A stretch of 64,000 bases of DNA from Tomocerus qinae (GCA_020055645.1 CM034546.1:248001-312000); one strand, 5' to 3'; counted from the stretch's first letter, positions 22,851-34,958 are shown. Notes: generated by a model from the sequence alone, not told the origin. Numbers and translations are program-made.

Positions 22851-23195
22851 ACTATTTTAGTAACCAACCAGCAATAATCTAGTGCATGAGGAAATAGCCA
22901 GGCTTTGGAATGATTTCGTACATTTTGACAGTGACGAAGTTGCAAACGACATATGACATGAAGAAGAGCATTGCGGTTTGAGGGCGTCAATCGCCCTTCT
23001 TCCGTTCCTTGACTATTTGTCTCTATTATCACAAAGAGCTGAAAATGTTAGAGTAAATTGGAGAAGAACGGCAGGGCAGAAATGCACCAAAAAATGTGGG
23101 TTTCCCTGGGATCATTAATAGTGTAATGCCTTTTTATGAGGAAGGACCTTCCTTGCCTTTTTCTACCGGACGCAGTCGGATTACAATAAAACAAG
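22851..23195 (-). pseudogene. Relic of exon 2 of the seven-transmembrane receptor-like family
   Basis: The DNA matches parts of exon 2 of the intact neighbour at 23822-24633: 'aggaaatagccaggc' with the following 'cgtacattttgacagtg', the region around 'gggcgtcaatcgccctt', and the exon's beginning near 23150-23195 ('taccggacgcagtc'). Large internal deletions have removed most of the coding sequence between these islands. It lies about 630 bp downstream of the intact gene and is probably a decayed tandem duplicate. Confidence 0.75.
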
Positions 23196-23821
23196 TTAAT
23201 TGGTGAAATTTAAACGATATTTGAAAATTACATGAGGGTGGTGGTGGAAAGGCTATGTGTTTTGTCGATTCCCGACATATTGTCCTTTATCTGATGACAT
23301 CCGCCAGCGACAGTGCAGGTGCAGACTGCAGTGTGTATTTATTATTCCATTCTGAATGATGCAGTAAGTAATTTACTTTTTTAGGTTCTTATTCAAACTC
23401 CAAAGTACAAGGAAAAGGTGGAACGCCGGACGCCTTCAGTAGAATGTAATTGCACATCTATAAACTATAGTTTTGCTTTGGTGTGAAATTATGACAGGTT
23501 ATAATGGTACAAAATGGGCATCAATGTATAAAATTAACAAATAGATCCATTAGCTGTGAATTGAATTCTAATCTGTAGAAAATTATCAACACAGCGATAG
23601 TGGACCATTATCATAATGGTTTAAATTGTAGTTCTCTTTCTGTTTTATTTAAATACATATCTAGTTATACCTACACATTTACAACTTTATTTACAAGTTA
23701 TTTTATTGTAGAAACAATTTTCTTATCATACATATTTTCTTATTCAAGCAAATTCAAAATATCAAATTACAACTAAATAATATTCACAATTCTTCTTACA
23801 ACAATGGCTGTGTATAGGCAT

Positions 23822-25432
23822 TTACAACTGAATGGACATGATCATGTCAATAGAAAAGTCAACGATGAAGCTGGTCAATTCCAAGGTCGTTGCATGTTCA
23901 ATGGCAAAGAAAGGCCCAATTGGTACTTTGTTTGGAATTAGTGCTTTCCCTACTTTCCTAAGCTCTTGATTTGAAGAATGAGTGCATTTTCGAATGAAAG
24001 TTTCGGAGAGATCTAGAATTAGAGCAGCTTTTGGCATGTACATCAACAGGCCAACTGTCATTATCAGAGATACTGACGGCATTAGGAAATAGCCAGGCAT
24101 TGGGATGATCTCGTACATTTTGACAGTGGCGAAGTTGCAGACAATTCCCATGCAAGAAGCGACAAATAGAAATATGGGCGCCGGGTAGAAACTGAGATGA
24201 GAGAAGATCTTGTTAATCAACTTGACTGACTGGTACAATTGGATCTTGACATCGGTCTTCCTCTCGAGGGCGGCCATCGCCCTTCGCCCATTGTTATCTT
24301 CGGAATTTGTTTCAGACAGAACTGAGAGCCAGAAATTTGCCCCGTTGATGTAGATCATCAATATCATGAGTGTGAAGATGAGAGGGTTCCAAACGTAGAC
24401 CCCGCACACCACGATGGCATAGAAAGCCACTGGCTTCACTAATACTCCATACTCTTCGTAAATCTCGGGAAAGAAATCGATGACGAGTCTTTGCAGAGGA
24501 TCCAATGGCGAGAATAACGAGAGCAGGGCTGCAAAGACCGTCGTTACTCCTGCAGCCGGAATTAGCAGTGATAACGCCTTTTCATGTGGACGAATCTTCT
24601 CCTTTCTCCCTTTCTGTGCCGGACACAGTCTAGCTATACACAGAGGTCGGATAATCAATTCAAATCCTTTTTTACTTCATCAATGTTATGACAAAAATAA
24701 TGTTAATGTTATGTACTTTTTGTGTCAATCTTTTACGATATTTGCTGATAAATAAGATGCACAATTTTTAACTAATTCGATCTTTTGAAATTTAAAAAAA
24801 TTGTGGCCGATCAAAACTATTGGAAACTATTTTGGTAATTTTTAGCAGAGCTAAGATATTTTTAACAATTTTTGCTTTTGAAACAAACCTCTGAACAGAT
24901 TTATTGGTTTAAAAAATTAATCTTTGATTTCGTTTTTTTTCAGTTTTAATAAACAATTTTCAGACTCCTGGTTACAAGCTAGTTTTCAATTTGAGATTTT
25001 AAAAATAATTGTAAAAAGTTGTGGAATATTTTAAAAAAATTTTGAAGAGTAACTAATTAGCTTACATCGCCAGTGTATATCCAGGTGAAAAGAGGCATTG
25101 ATCCCGTCCATGAAGTCTTTTCCTTGATACATAAAACATGTTGCCATGGATGTAGATGCAGTGCAAATTAGGAAATAGAATATATACATAATGATTTGGT
25201 GAGGTTTAAAATTTGCATCTGGGACGTACAATTCTTTTAAAAGACGAAGTGACATGAAAATTAATAACATCCAGCCAAAACTATTTGCAAAATACAGATG
25301 CAATTTGGTTATTATGTCGGAATTGAGGTTGACTAGTCTGGCTTTAGAATCCCATTGGAAAAAACTGAATCTTATTCGTTGAAATGTTGAGAAATATCTG
25401 TTGAAAGCTAACAATTCTACTTCGGTTGACAT
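23822..25432 (-). CDS. Seven-transmembrane receptor-like protein (possible gustatory-receptor superfamily), two exons
   Basis: Exon 1 is 25066-25432 and exon 2 is 23822-24633, joined in phase 1 to give 392 residues. The exon structure is the same as in the paralogue at 59-60.6 kb. Predicted segments: TM1 (FGWMLLIFMSLRLLKELYV), TM2 (IIMYIFYFLICTASTSMATC), then after the intron a basic loop (GRKEKIR), TM3 (LLIPAAGVTTVFAALLSLF), TM4 (FYAIVVCGVYVWNPLIF, then 'MIYINGANFWLSVLSE'), TM5-TM6 (FLFVASCMGIVCNFATVKMY, 'MPGYFLMPSVSLIMTVGLLM') and TM7 near the C-terminus ('LELTSFIVDFSIDMIMSI'). Seven segments and a conserved loop with 'IGPFFAI' before TM7 resemble insect gustatory and odorant receptors, but the TY.....QF hallmark is not evident. 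A TATAAATA box lies about 110 bp upstream. Ligand unknown. Confidence 0.8.
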
Positions 25433-25536
25433 TTTTGGATTTTAAATTGTCCCATGCAATTGCAAAAGAAATTGGAAAATCAGGCTATGTAAATAAAATG
25501 AAGTGAGGAGAAATAACTAAATACTGTCTCTCCGGC

Positions 25537-25546
25537 TTATTTATAT
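25537..25546 (-). promoter_or_regulatory. TATA box of the receptor-like gene
   Basis: TATAAATAAG on the minus strand lies about 105 bp upstream of the ATG at 25432 and would fit a roughly 80-nt 5' UTR. Confidence 0.45.
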
Positions 25547-25549
25547 ACC

Positions 25550-26125
25550 TGTAGATACATATCGATATAAAATGTAACTTGCATGTCTGTGCATGTAGTT
25601 TCTCCCCATTAAGTTAATCGCAAAATGGGAACATTCAGCATGTTAGCCACGCCCCTCGTTTACAACGTGGTAGAAAACGTGAGCCGTGTAAAAACATTTA
25701 TTGGCTTGACTGCTGCTGGCTTTGTCAAACAAAAGAATGTTATAAACCTGTAAATTAAAGAAGGAAAAGAACAGAACCCAGATGGATAAATGATACTGCA
25801 GCCATTCTAAACGCAGTATCAATTACATACCAACTAACTTTTCTAAGGTAGTTATTAAAATTAATTTATTTCGCTTGTAAACTGTCCAAATAAATGGTTT
25901 AATTCAAATCATATTATTATACTAATTTGTGACGAGAATCGAGTATTTATTCCAGGGGTAAAAAACACTGAAATGCATTATTTCCTAAAGTGTATTCAAA
26001 CTATTATAACTTTCATGCTTTACTTGAGAAACACGTGCATTTGGCTTTGAGAATAATTTAATTTTTAGGGTTTAAATGTTGGCAGATTTTGTCTAACCTA
26101 ACCTAATATAAATAAACGGTGTGGA
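25550..26125. other. Intergenic DNA
   Basis: No gene recognised. Confidence 0.4.
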
Positions 26126-26129
26126 ACCA

Positions 26130-26290
26130 AAATATCGAAAGTCATTTGGTAGAATGATTGGTAGAATGCAAAAACAAAATATCGAATACCGAATGCCAAA
26201 TGATAGAATGAAAAAACAAAATATCGAATACCGAATGTTAAATGAATGTGACATCCAAATCTTCGAATATCGAATTCTAAATGACAGATA
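26130..26290. repeat. Degenerate tandem repeat with 'AAAATATCGAATACCGAATG' words
   Basis: Three or four diverged units of roughly 45-50 bp, each with AATATCGAA followed by GAATG and AAATGA. Confidence 0.6.
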
Positions 26291-26355
26291 GTTTTATTAC
26301 AAATAATAAATCATAGACTTATTCAGTCAGTCATATTAACACTATTAGGACTATA

Positions 26356-26475
26356 TTATGAACCTCGTCTTAGATTCTGAGGGCCACTCAAGTCCTCGAT
26401 TACCATGGTGAGGACCAATCAGTGATTTTAAAACGAATCTTTAGGAGGCCTCATAATCTGAGACGAGGTTCATAA
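26356..26475. mobile_element. 120-bp MITE with TA target duplication
   Basis: TTATGAACCTCGTCTTAGAT at the left matches, inverted with one or two differences, the right end (ATCTGAGACGAGGTTCATAA). TA flanks both ends. This suits a Tc1/mariner-type non-autonomous element. Confidence 0.75.
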
Positions 26476-26524
26476 TACAGCTCTTAGTCATCCATGGTAA
26501 CATCGCTGTATTATAACCACAGAC

Positions 26525-26718
26525 TGAGATAAACCCATAAATTTACCAACCTATGTATCTATATATCTATGTCAGGTAGGAGAGCCTGGGTGACCTGCAT
26601 TTATTGTGTAACGCAAAACCCCTTCCCCATCTGTAACATAAATGCTGACAGTAACACTTTTAGGTACCTCCTCCTCCCATCAACTGCACACGTAATATGT
26701 GCACGTTCCTTAAAGGCA
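26525..26718 (+). repeat. Dispersed repeat, copy 1 (inverted partner at 62.6-62.77 kb)
   Basis: About 170 bp from 'ctatatatctatgtcagg' to 'cacgtaatatgtgcacgttc' align with the reverse complement of 62590-62770 at roughly 80-85% identity. No coding content. Confidence 0.75.
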
Positions 26719-26875
26719 AAATAACAAATGCGCATGACGGCGCATGCCCACTTTCTCTTTGATCGAAATGAATTACCTCTAATTGACTCTAATTGTCAAC
26801 AATCTCATCTGCGTAAAAAGTGTTCTGTTATGTGACAAGTGGTGAAATTTTTGCAATTATTTATAAACTAGGCGG

Positions 26876-27022
26876 TCACAGGACCCAGGTCCTGTAGTAC
26901 ATGGGGCTAGTGCATCTACAAACAATTTTGTAAGAATTATGGTTTCTAGTGGGCCAATTACACCGGCATTCAATTGAGTTCATCACTAATATAATGTACC
27001 GGTCACAGGACCCAAGTCCTGT
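26876..27022. repeat. Pair of hairpin words ACAGGACCCAGGTCCTGT
   Basis: 'GGTCACAGGACCCAGGTCCTGT' near 26876 and 'GGTCACAGGACCCAAGTCCTGT' near 27001 are direct copies about 125 bp apart. Each can form a stem with an 8-bp arm. They may be ends of a small element. Confidence 0.5.
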
Positions 27023-27454
27023 TATAAATAAAGCTAGTGTGTATTCCGGGGCAATATTGTACGATGGGTAGAATGTATTTCAGATACATAGATTTTTATG
27101 TTAATTCCAATAATTGACCTTTTCATGCTTTCTCATTAGGTGGGCCAGGGCCAGAAGAGGTACAGATTTTACGTTACATTTCAATCAAAAAATATTCCAA
27201 AACTTCGCCATAGTACGGCCTAGGGTCAACCTTTTTGTTTAGAAAGAGAATTTGGCTTTGACTATTGGCAAATTACTCAGGTTACCCACCACATTTTTGA
27301 CTCGGATACTTTTAATCACCATTATACATACTGCCATCACTGGGCAATGGACCATTTTAAGGCCGGAGTTACCCTTAATTAGCAATGTAGCGGCAAGCGA
27401 TTAATTAGAAAATTGAGTGTTTTTTATTGTAATTTTAGCTCATCGCCTGAGGAA

Positions 27455-27720
27455 TCGTGCTTATAGAACCACACAGTCTGTCCGTACGTCCGTCCTTCTG
27501 TCTCCACGATAACTTTCGAATGCAAAGACGGATATTGACCAAACTTGGCAAAAACAATGACCACTGACGATCCCTATTGATTTTGGGGCATTTGTTTCAT
27601 TTTGATTGTGAAAGTAGAAAATGGGTATAAAAAAGTTCAATTGCGTTTCCTATAAATTGTTTGACAAATATTTCACTCCGTTTCTACCAAATTTAAGATT
27701 TATTTTGATAGTCAAATATA
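27455..27720. repeat. Interspersed repeat with 'gtccgtacgtccgtccttct' words
   Basis: A GTCCGTC-rich start followed by 'cgataactttcgaatgcaa' and 'ttgaccaaacttgg' is characteristic of a high-copy arthropod interspersed repeat. Boundaries are approximate. Confidence 0.45.
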
Positions 27721-27813
27721 ACTTATTTTACTTATTTTAAAACTTTTTGATTTTGATAGTCAATTATGATCAATATTGATGTAATTTGAATTACTGGAGA
27801 ATTTAGTAATTGA

Positions 27814-27965
27814 CAGATACGTATCTAGAAATTTGGTCAAGGGGGGGAGCAACCAAAAATTGTGTTAAAAATAATAACGCGAAATTTTTTTGCTATTTTT
27901 GGCCTTGTTTGGAAAAAATGGGGGGCGCTGAGCCCCACCTCCACCCCCTACTGGATACGTGCTTG
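27814..27965 (+). mobile_element. hAT-type MITE (CAAG-ACGTATC family), copy 1
   Basis: Left end CAGATACGTATCTAGAAATT and right end CTGGATACGTGCTTG are inverted relatives. The interior has the G-run near the left, a C-run near the right, and an A/T-rich centre shared with the other copies. Confidence 0.65.
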
Positions 27966-28199
27966 TAAATCAAAATGGACCTATTTCTACAATCATTCTC
28001 TACCAAAAATGTGCACTTGGTCGCCTCTACTCAGGCGAGCTTCTGTTACGGCTTGCTGTAGGTTTACTTTTAGTTTACTCCTGTACTCGAAAAAGAGTAA
28101 AATTTGAACGTGAGTGCGTGTTTGTACGTGTCCAGTGGGAGAGGAGGTGCAGCGCCCCTCTCAAAATAACGTTACCTTATACCCCAGGTTAAAAATGTG

Positions 28200-28988
28200 A
28201 CCCTAGTGGGTAGCCAGAGTATGTTACCGATCACCAATATTCTATTGTAATACAAACATATTGATTCAGGCACCGAAAATCTCTTGCAACCTGCTTGGTA
28301 CCTAACCTAACCTAACCTATCTTTTGGTATTCTATCTTATTTTGCCCATAAATCGTCATTCGAACTAATGGGTTTCGATGTTTTAACCTACAACCAAATA
28401 AACAAACCTAATTCCACGAAGTTGGATTGATCTGTGGTTCTTATATCAGTGGTTAGTTCATTGATGTAATATTTGACGGTTATATTTTTTCTAATAAACG
28501 TCCTTTCTTTAATAAGAGCCCTATCCTCCATACAACGACAATGCCTGGCCGGCATGTATGGAAATCTGCACGGTATAATTTCTGGAAATTTAAATTGATT
28601 ATCAGCATTTACATATGACGAATAAAATAAATTCATCCTAGTTTTGAAAACTAATATTGCCTCTCCTCTATTAAATCATACTAAGCACCTCCCATTAATC
28701 CAATTTTGACTTAAGAAAAATAGTCAAGTAACGTTTAAAAATCATTATAATTTATTCGTTCATGATTCGGAAAACATTTCATGCAATATATTTTCTTTTG
28801 TGGCACCACATTTTGTAAATAAGAAACAAACAGTACGCTCAAAAATCGTTTTATGTAATGTAGAGCAATCTTAAAAATATATTTTCTACTATTGCCGTGA
28901 AAATGAAGCATTTGACATCTTACCAAGAAGTTTCCAGGATTAAGAAATGGGATTTACATCTGTAACCTTAATTAGTGATAGTAAATAG
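28200..28988. other. 3' flank of the GTPase-MACPF gene; no second gene recognised
   Basis: The open frame at 28388-28636 (minus) has no recognisable domain. A TTTATT (AATAAA on the minus strand) near 28750 could be the poly(A) signal of the gene ending at 28989. Confidence 0.4.
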
Positions 28989-31744
28989 CTACAATTTTGC
29001 ACATATTTGAGCAGCAAACCATCTGTCAGGAATGGTTGTAGGAAAGTCGGTATTACTGGTGGCATTGGACGTATGACGATAAGATGTGCCTGAACAAGAC
29101 TCCCCGGGGAATATCTCAATACAAGAATTGTAAGTGTTGACAGATAACGGCTTTCTCCCTTCACCCAAACTGTACTTGACACAATCATGGGCCAAAGCCC
29201 CACATATTTTTAACCCTGCAAGTCAGAATTAAAATGTTGGAACTTTTTTATTCTTAAGACATGTAAATTATAATTAACTTTTGATGATAATTTTTATTTT
29301 TTCGTGTACATACCTTTGAGACCTTTCGATTCGTAAAAGCAACTCAATGCGACGTCATGGAGAGTGCTGGCTCTCTCGAGTTCGAGTTGTTTAAGGAACG
29401 TTTTCCGTTCTTCACTCAACTGAGAAAAAAGTTTCTGCGTGAAAGTGGTAAAGTTACTGCGTTCAGTGTCCATCGTTTTCGTCAGTTTGTCAATTTGTTC
29501 ATTGAAGTTTTTTGTCAGTTCGTCAATTTTGCGGGTGTCTTCTCTTGGAGGAGGAGGGGGAGGTGGGGGAGGGGGGACGTAGACCAAACTAGCATTGTAG
29601 AAGGCCTTCGCAGCCGTAGAAATCTTATCTGAGAGTTGGGCGTTGTCTTTTTTGAGTAGTTGGCTGAGAGGCAGCAAGGTCATGTAGGATTGGAGCATAA
29701 CGGGTTGATATCTTAGAGATTCGTCCCAGCTATTCAATCGAGCCATAATTCCAACGACGTCAAATCTGGAAAAGTCGGGAGCAGCCAAGTTGTAGTCGCC
29801 GCCAGAGAACATTAATTTGTATTTAATATTTTCCTGCGACGTGAGTCTCGTGACGTCACTCGTCCTTCCAATGTACAAATCGTCTACAAATCGGAACAGA
29901 AATTTGAGCGTTTTTGCCATTTTCTCTCGAATCTTATCAGCATTTACAGTTTCATTTGGGTTTCTCACGCTGTGCAAATAAACCTCAATTGCGCCACCCC
30001 CAAACGCGGATTGGACGACATGAGTTCCGTACTTGGAGAAGAAAGTATTCCATGCTGCAACATTTTCGTGGTCAGTTTGGTTAAAGTTGTTAATTTTCTG
30101 AACCTCTTTTAAGAATTCTTGCTTAAGAGGTGGCCGATCATGGAGAATGACTTGGAAGAGTCTGTGTTCCCTAAGAGCTGTCAATTTGATCTCCTCGGTC
30201 TGATTTTCGGGTAAAATATTGAACCCTGTGCGGAGGGATCCATACAGCATGTCTGATTTAATGGGATCGCCACTAACTCCCAAATTCCTCAATCGGGATT
30301 GCAAATATTCATTTTTGTTTTCGTACAAATAAAAAACTTGCTGGGGTTTATTGACCATTTTCAAAGTTACAATATTCGGTATCAAATATCCAATATCCGA
30401 AGGTTTCTTGACATTTTGTTCAAATGGCGAGTAATCCAAAACCGTGTCTTTTAATAGATCGTAGCAATTGCCTACTAGATTCGGTGTCGCCATCTCTGGT
30501 GTTTTGATTCCTAATGCGTTCTCCACGACTGCCATTGTCACATTCGTATTTCGAACACCTTTCAGCAATTTCAAGATGTCAACGGTGGATTTCGGAATGT
30601 CGCTCGGAGTGAAGATATTTCGCACGTTTAAACTTCGCTGAAGGAGAGTTAACGAGTTTTGCACATCCGTTTTACGGAAAGCCTCGGGGAGGTCGTTGTA
30701 CACCGTTCTTGTCAAATTGCTAATTTCGGTGGTGGAACTGTCAAGGTCGGCCGAGTTTAAAATGTTGAAAAAGTAATCGACTCGGCTGGAGTTCATCGTG
30801 TGGAGGGAGGTCACCTCTTCACGAATTTGCATATCTTCGGGGCGTTTGAATGCATTTCGAATTATAGCCTCACCGATAGGATCTCCTCCTCCGGTTGTCA
30901 CCTCTTGGATTTTCCTGAACACATTTTGAGGGTAGTAGTCCCCGTTGGGCAACAAATAGAATCCGTTGATTAATGGCAGCTCCTGATCAACGGGTTCATT
31001 TTCCGCCACGCAAATTGAGATGGGTTTTGGCAGCAGAGAAAACTCTTCGACTGTCTCTCGGAAAGTTTCGATTTTTCTCCAAGGATTTCTGGATATTGCT
31101 TTCTTCACGCTCATGTAATGCGTCAAAATGAAAATGGCATTTGAAAAGCGACCGTCGAAGAGTCTCTCCTTCAGCAAATCTATTCCCCGCAAAGTTTTGA
31201 CAAAACTTGAAGCTTTCCCCTTGATCCTGTTGTCATGAAATTTACCAAAAATTAGTACAATATTTGGAATTTTGTTATGCAGATCTTTATGCGTCGTCAG
31301 AAAATCTTCAAGGGTAGCCAAAAATTTGGCATCACTTTCCAATCCTTCAGTGTCTCCTAAGCCAGGTGTGTCGATAATTACCAATTCAGAATTTTTAATC
31401 CCTAATTCTTCCACTGGAACTGGAATGTGATATTCGTGGATATTTTTTGTTGTTGATTTCGTATTCCCAACTTCAGCCACTGTGGCGTTGTCAAACAAAA
31501 AGTTGATCTAAAGATAAATAACTGGAACTTCAGAAAATTCAATTTTCAAATTATTTATTTTAAAATCCAAATTTATTACAGTTGCCGATTTTCCTGATCC
31601 TGTCATCCCAACGACCAGAATGTAGGCACTTCTGGCACTTCTTCTGTTACGAAGTGATGTCAATGACGCCAATAACCCTTTGTGCCTAGTATGATTCAGC
31701 TCCAGGTCAATTACGTCATCAGGAGTCAATGGAAAATCCAACAT
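28989..31744 (-). CDS. P-loop GTPase - MACPF fusion protein, single MACPF, coiled coil and Cys-rich tail
   Basis: Exons 31580-31744, 29314-31507 and 28989-29215 (phases 0 and 1) give 861 residues. Residues 40-55 hold the P-loop 'VVGMTGSGKSAT'; residue 101 starts the G3 motif 'DTPGLGD'; 'IVLIFGKFHDNRIKG' and 'FILTHYMSV' follow, so the domain is an AIG1/septin-like TRAFAC GTPase with an unusual THY in place of the usual G4. Residues about 400-690 are a MACPF domain: 'LVGNCYDLL' at its start, the family signature 'SKYGTHVVQSAFGGGAIEV' at about 546, and 'FSGGDYNL' before the terminal helices. A run of ten prolines (about 700), a coiled coil (about 711-775) and a tail with six cysteines complete it. 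No signal peptide is seen with this start. The same GTPase-MACPF order occurs in the plus-strand gene at 35-39.6 kb. Perforin-like pore formation is family knowledge; the GTP-controlled role is inference. Confidence 0.87.
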
Positions 31745-31898
31745 TACAGGTTCTTGTCATTGGAAATTAATTATCAATATATTATTGTTAATTACTACCA
31801 TTTTTTCAATTTCTATTCCCAAGGGTCAATTTTTACAGTATTTTATAAATAATCTAAAATTATGTCTTGTGCGATAAAAAATTGACAAAAATGTATAT

Positions 31899-32959
31899 TT
31901 AGACATTAAAATCGTTACTTTTCGAGTTGTTTCTTTCTCGAGTCTCATTTCCTTTGCTTTCTTTCACACAGCTGCAGATGTAAGACCCAATTGCAGTCTC
32001 CCAATTCTAGAGACAAAAAATAATTGGAATTGCAAAGATATTTACGTTAAGTCTGTGATTACCCTACCGGATAGTATCCTGACTCATAATTAGCTTCTTC
32101 GCCTTCAAAATCCAGGTCACTGAATACAGTCATGTTGCAGCCATTTTTGACTATCAAGGATTTTATATTTTTCCCAAAATTGCCACCAATGTATCGATTA
32201 TCTCCTTTTTTCAAAGTTACAAAAATGTTTTTACAAGTTGAACAACCAGGCTCAATGAATGCCCTCCCACATTCCCTACGTTTTATTCGGATAGAATCGC
32301 ATTTTGGTTTCGCGCATTCGGGCTAAAGGCAAAAATCAAAATTACTTCAAACAAACTTATATTTAAAAGAGCACTGATATATAAGACAAATGTTTATATA
32401 GTAATACCTTTTCACAAGCACAACCAACCGACTGAATTTTCTTGTTCCATACCTAATTATTTTTAAAATGTTATTTCAAGAATTACGCAGATAAATTAAA
32501 TTGGAGTTAAATATTCTTTGGTTTTATAATGTATCATACATTGGGCAGAGTTGGGACATCATTTTTGAAAGTCATGCACTCCCCAGCAAACAAAGTTTCG
32601 TTGCAAACCTAAATAAAGACAGTTGAAACTTAAAACCCTATTTATTAATCTAAATTGAAGAAGTTAATTTTCTACTTACTACTTACCCTCAAGGAACAAT
32701 TTTCATCAACCTGAAGTGACTTGACTTTGTTTTTCCAATGTGCACCTTTTCGGCTCTGTTGGTCTTGAGGAATGTCAACATTTACTACCCGAACAGTCTC
32801 CAAGTCTGGAAAAACCTTTGAATTTTCAACAATCAGATGAGATCCATTGTGATTCGGTTCGGTGTACAAAGTTCCACAACTTTCTTTGCTGTCGTCTAGC
32901 ACCCAAGTTCTGCTTGGGGAAATTTTCACTAACAATGCGAAAATGATTATCCTATTCAT
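31899..32959 (-). CDS. Secreted beta/gamma-crystallin-like protein, five exons
   Basis: Exons 32687-32959, 32540-32608, 32408-32452, 32068-32322 and 31899-32006 all join in phase 0 to give 249 residues. A signal peptide (MNRIIIFALLVKISPSRTWV) precedes repeats resembling beta/gamma-crystallin motifs: 'CGTLYTEPNHNGSHLIVEN', 'WKNKVKSLQVDENCSLRV', 'FAGECMTFKNDVPTLPN', 'IQSVGCACEK', then 'NRYIGGNFGKNIKSLIV' and 'NGCNMTVFSDLDFEGEEANY' with 'ETAIGSYICSC'. About 15 cysteines and the signal peptide indicate an extracellular protein. A TATA box lies about 105 bp upstream of the ATG. The gene lies between two GTPase-MACPF genes and its stop is 154 bp before the start of the same-strand one. An alternative splice could join it in frame to that gene (see findings). 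Fold assignment is moderate; gene structure is strong. Confidence 0.78.
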
Positions 32960-33063
32960 CTTCCAAGAGAAGATGCAATAGCTTGGCAAACTATACAACG
33001 AAATTCAAGCAAATTATTGGGAAATAACGCTAATACTAAACACCAAAGTTAGATACGTAGATC

Positions 33064-33072
33064 CTATTTATA
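33064..33072 (-). promoter_or_regulatory. TATA box of the crystallin-like gene
   Basis: TATAAATAG on the minus strand lies about 105 bp upstream of the start codon at 32959. Confidence 0.5.
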
Positions 33073-33074
33073 AT

Positions 33075-34950
33075 GAATCCGATAAATGTTGGCAATGTGC
33101 ATAACTATGTGAGTGATGCAAGTTGGGGACGATAGTGGAGTAGGAAGATATTATACTGTAGTGAGATAATATTATGTCTTGTATTTGTGCTGGCTAAATG
33201 ACCAAACGAGTTGGATTAGCAATGTCAACTCTATTTCATTCATTTATCTCTAAGCTCCCAAGACTTCTCAAAGTGATCTTGTTTATTAACCCAGAAATGT
33301 GTTCAAGGGAAATCGCGAAACGTCATACTAAGTGATGATTACAGAGTATTTAATACATAATACATACATCATACATATTCTGAGAAAATAAGGGTTTGTG
33401 GATTATTTATTTCTCTGTCCCTGTACTGGCAAAATCCAAGATGACAATTTACTTTGCTGGCACTGGAACAAACACTCTTTTTCTCTGGATTTAGGAGCCA
33501 CGTGCTTCTCTGTCCATCTAAGGAAATTTCATTGTCATTTTTCAAAAAGTTAATTGTAAATTATGACGTATATCCACGTCATTTGATTGCCAATACTGAA
33601 AATGGTGATTAAAATTGCAGTGAGATGCTACCAAACTTGTAGATTATAGACATGTGATAAATGACACTGGATACTATTGAAGATATGAGTTATTTCTTGC
33701 TCACAGGAGAACTATTTAATTAACTATTTAATTTAGACCAGTGCATGATACCCTTGGAAACTTTATTAATTACAAAGCTTCATTTTCCCTAGCAGAAATG
33801 ATTAAAGTGTAGATATGGCTCCAGCAATAAAGCGTTATTGTATCACATTTCGTCTGTTCAGTCAGGAGGTCAAGCTGACTTGATAATAATTTCTTTGACA
33901 ATTTTCTTGGACATTGTATATTTATGTAGTTATACCAATAATACTTCAACTAAATCCATATACTATACGTAAATATAACCACAGAGACAGAATACAGATA
34001 CATATAAATATTTGTTTTAAATTTAAAGAAGCATGCAGATTAATTAGCAATTCCACGCAGTACTTCCAAATTTAAATTTACATTTATCCGGCAAAAAACT
34101 GATGGTTAATTGCTTCTGGGAAATTGTTGAGTAGTCGTCTAATTCAATCGATGCATTGGGTTAATTTATTTAGTCATTTGCAGTCGGTATAACGTACGTA
34201 AGTACACACTGTAGCATAATATTATTATGTGTATGCAGTATAATTAATTAATTACTATATGCAATCATTCAGGGTGAAGTTTGAAGTTGGAGCAATAATA
34301 CCTAATTTGCGTTGGTTAACATGTAAAAGATAAGATATTTTTAGAACGAGTACTACGTAAATTTCAAGCGTAATCCATTTGGAAATTAAAACACACTGTA
34401 CTTATTAATATTAAGTAGTCACAATATTATTGATCTTAGGAGATTAAATATTATTTGTATCATTTGTAAATGTGTTTGTCCATTCCATAAGATTATTTTT
34501 GCATTGCCTTCACCGCATTATATCAACAAGCTGGAATTGAGTTTGACAGAGACCACGAATACCATACAAAGAGTCTACTCCAATTAATTACTTGACTTGT
34601 TTAGTGAATGAATGGTAAACCTGGATTACTCTACACATCAACACGTAAAATTATTTAAAGCTGTACATTAAAGAAATTTATTAGTGCAAAATATTCATTT
34701 TTCTCTTTAACATAATATTAAACAATTTTTTAAAATAAAATTTCCTTTGACGGTTTGTGCTAAAAGATACCCCATACTTTTCTATTTATTTATAAGCACA
34801 GACTGTAATAAATAATTAAGTAGATTTCCTTTCTATTGGCCCAACACTTCTTTTTGCAAAATATTGTCTAAAATATAATACATGTCATGCCCAAGCAGTA
34901 TTCTTTTTAGTATATAGCAATATAAATTGGGTCTAAATGGTTTAATTATG
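33075..34950. other. Intergenic region between the crystallin-like gene and the double-MACPF gene
   Basis: About 1.9 kb between divergent genes. No gene or element is recognised; any shared control region would lie here. Confidence 0.45.
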
Positions 34951-34952
34951 CT

Positions 34953-34958
34953 TATAAA
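34953..34958 (+). promoter_or_regulatory. Possible TATA box of the double-MACPF gene
   Basis: TATAAA, about 120 bp upstream of the ATG at 35075. Confidence 0.4.

Noticed and set aside
28388-28636. 82-residue minus-strand frame with 'CRFPYMPARHCRCMEDRALI'
   Set aside because: No domain recognised, no splice partners found, no paralogue in the window; not supported as a gene.
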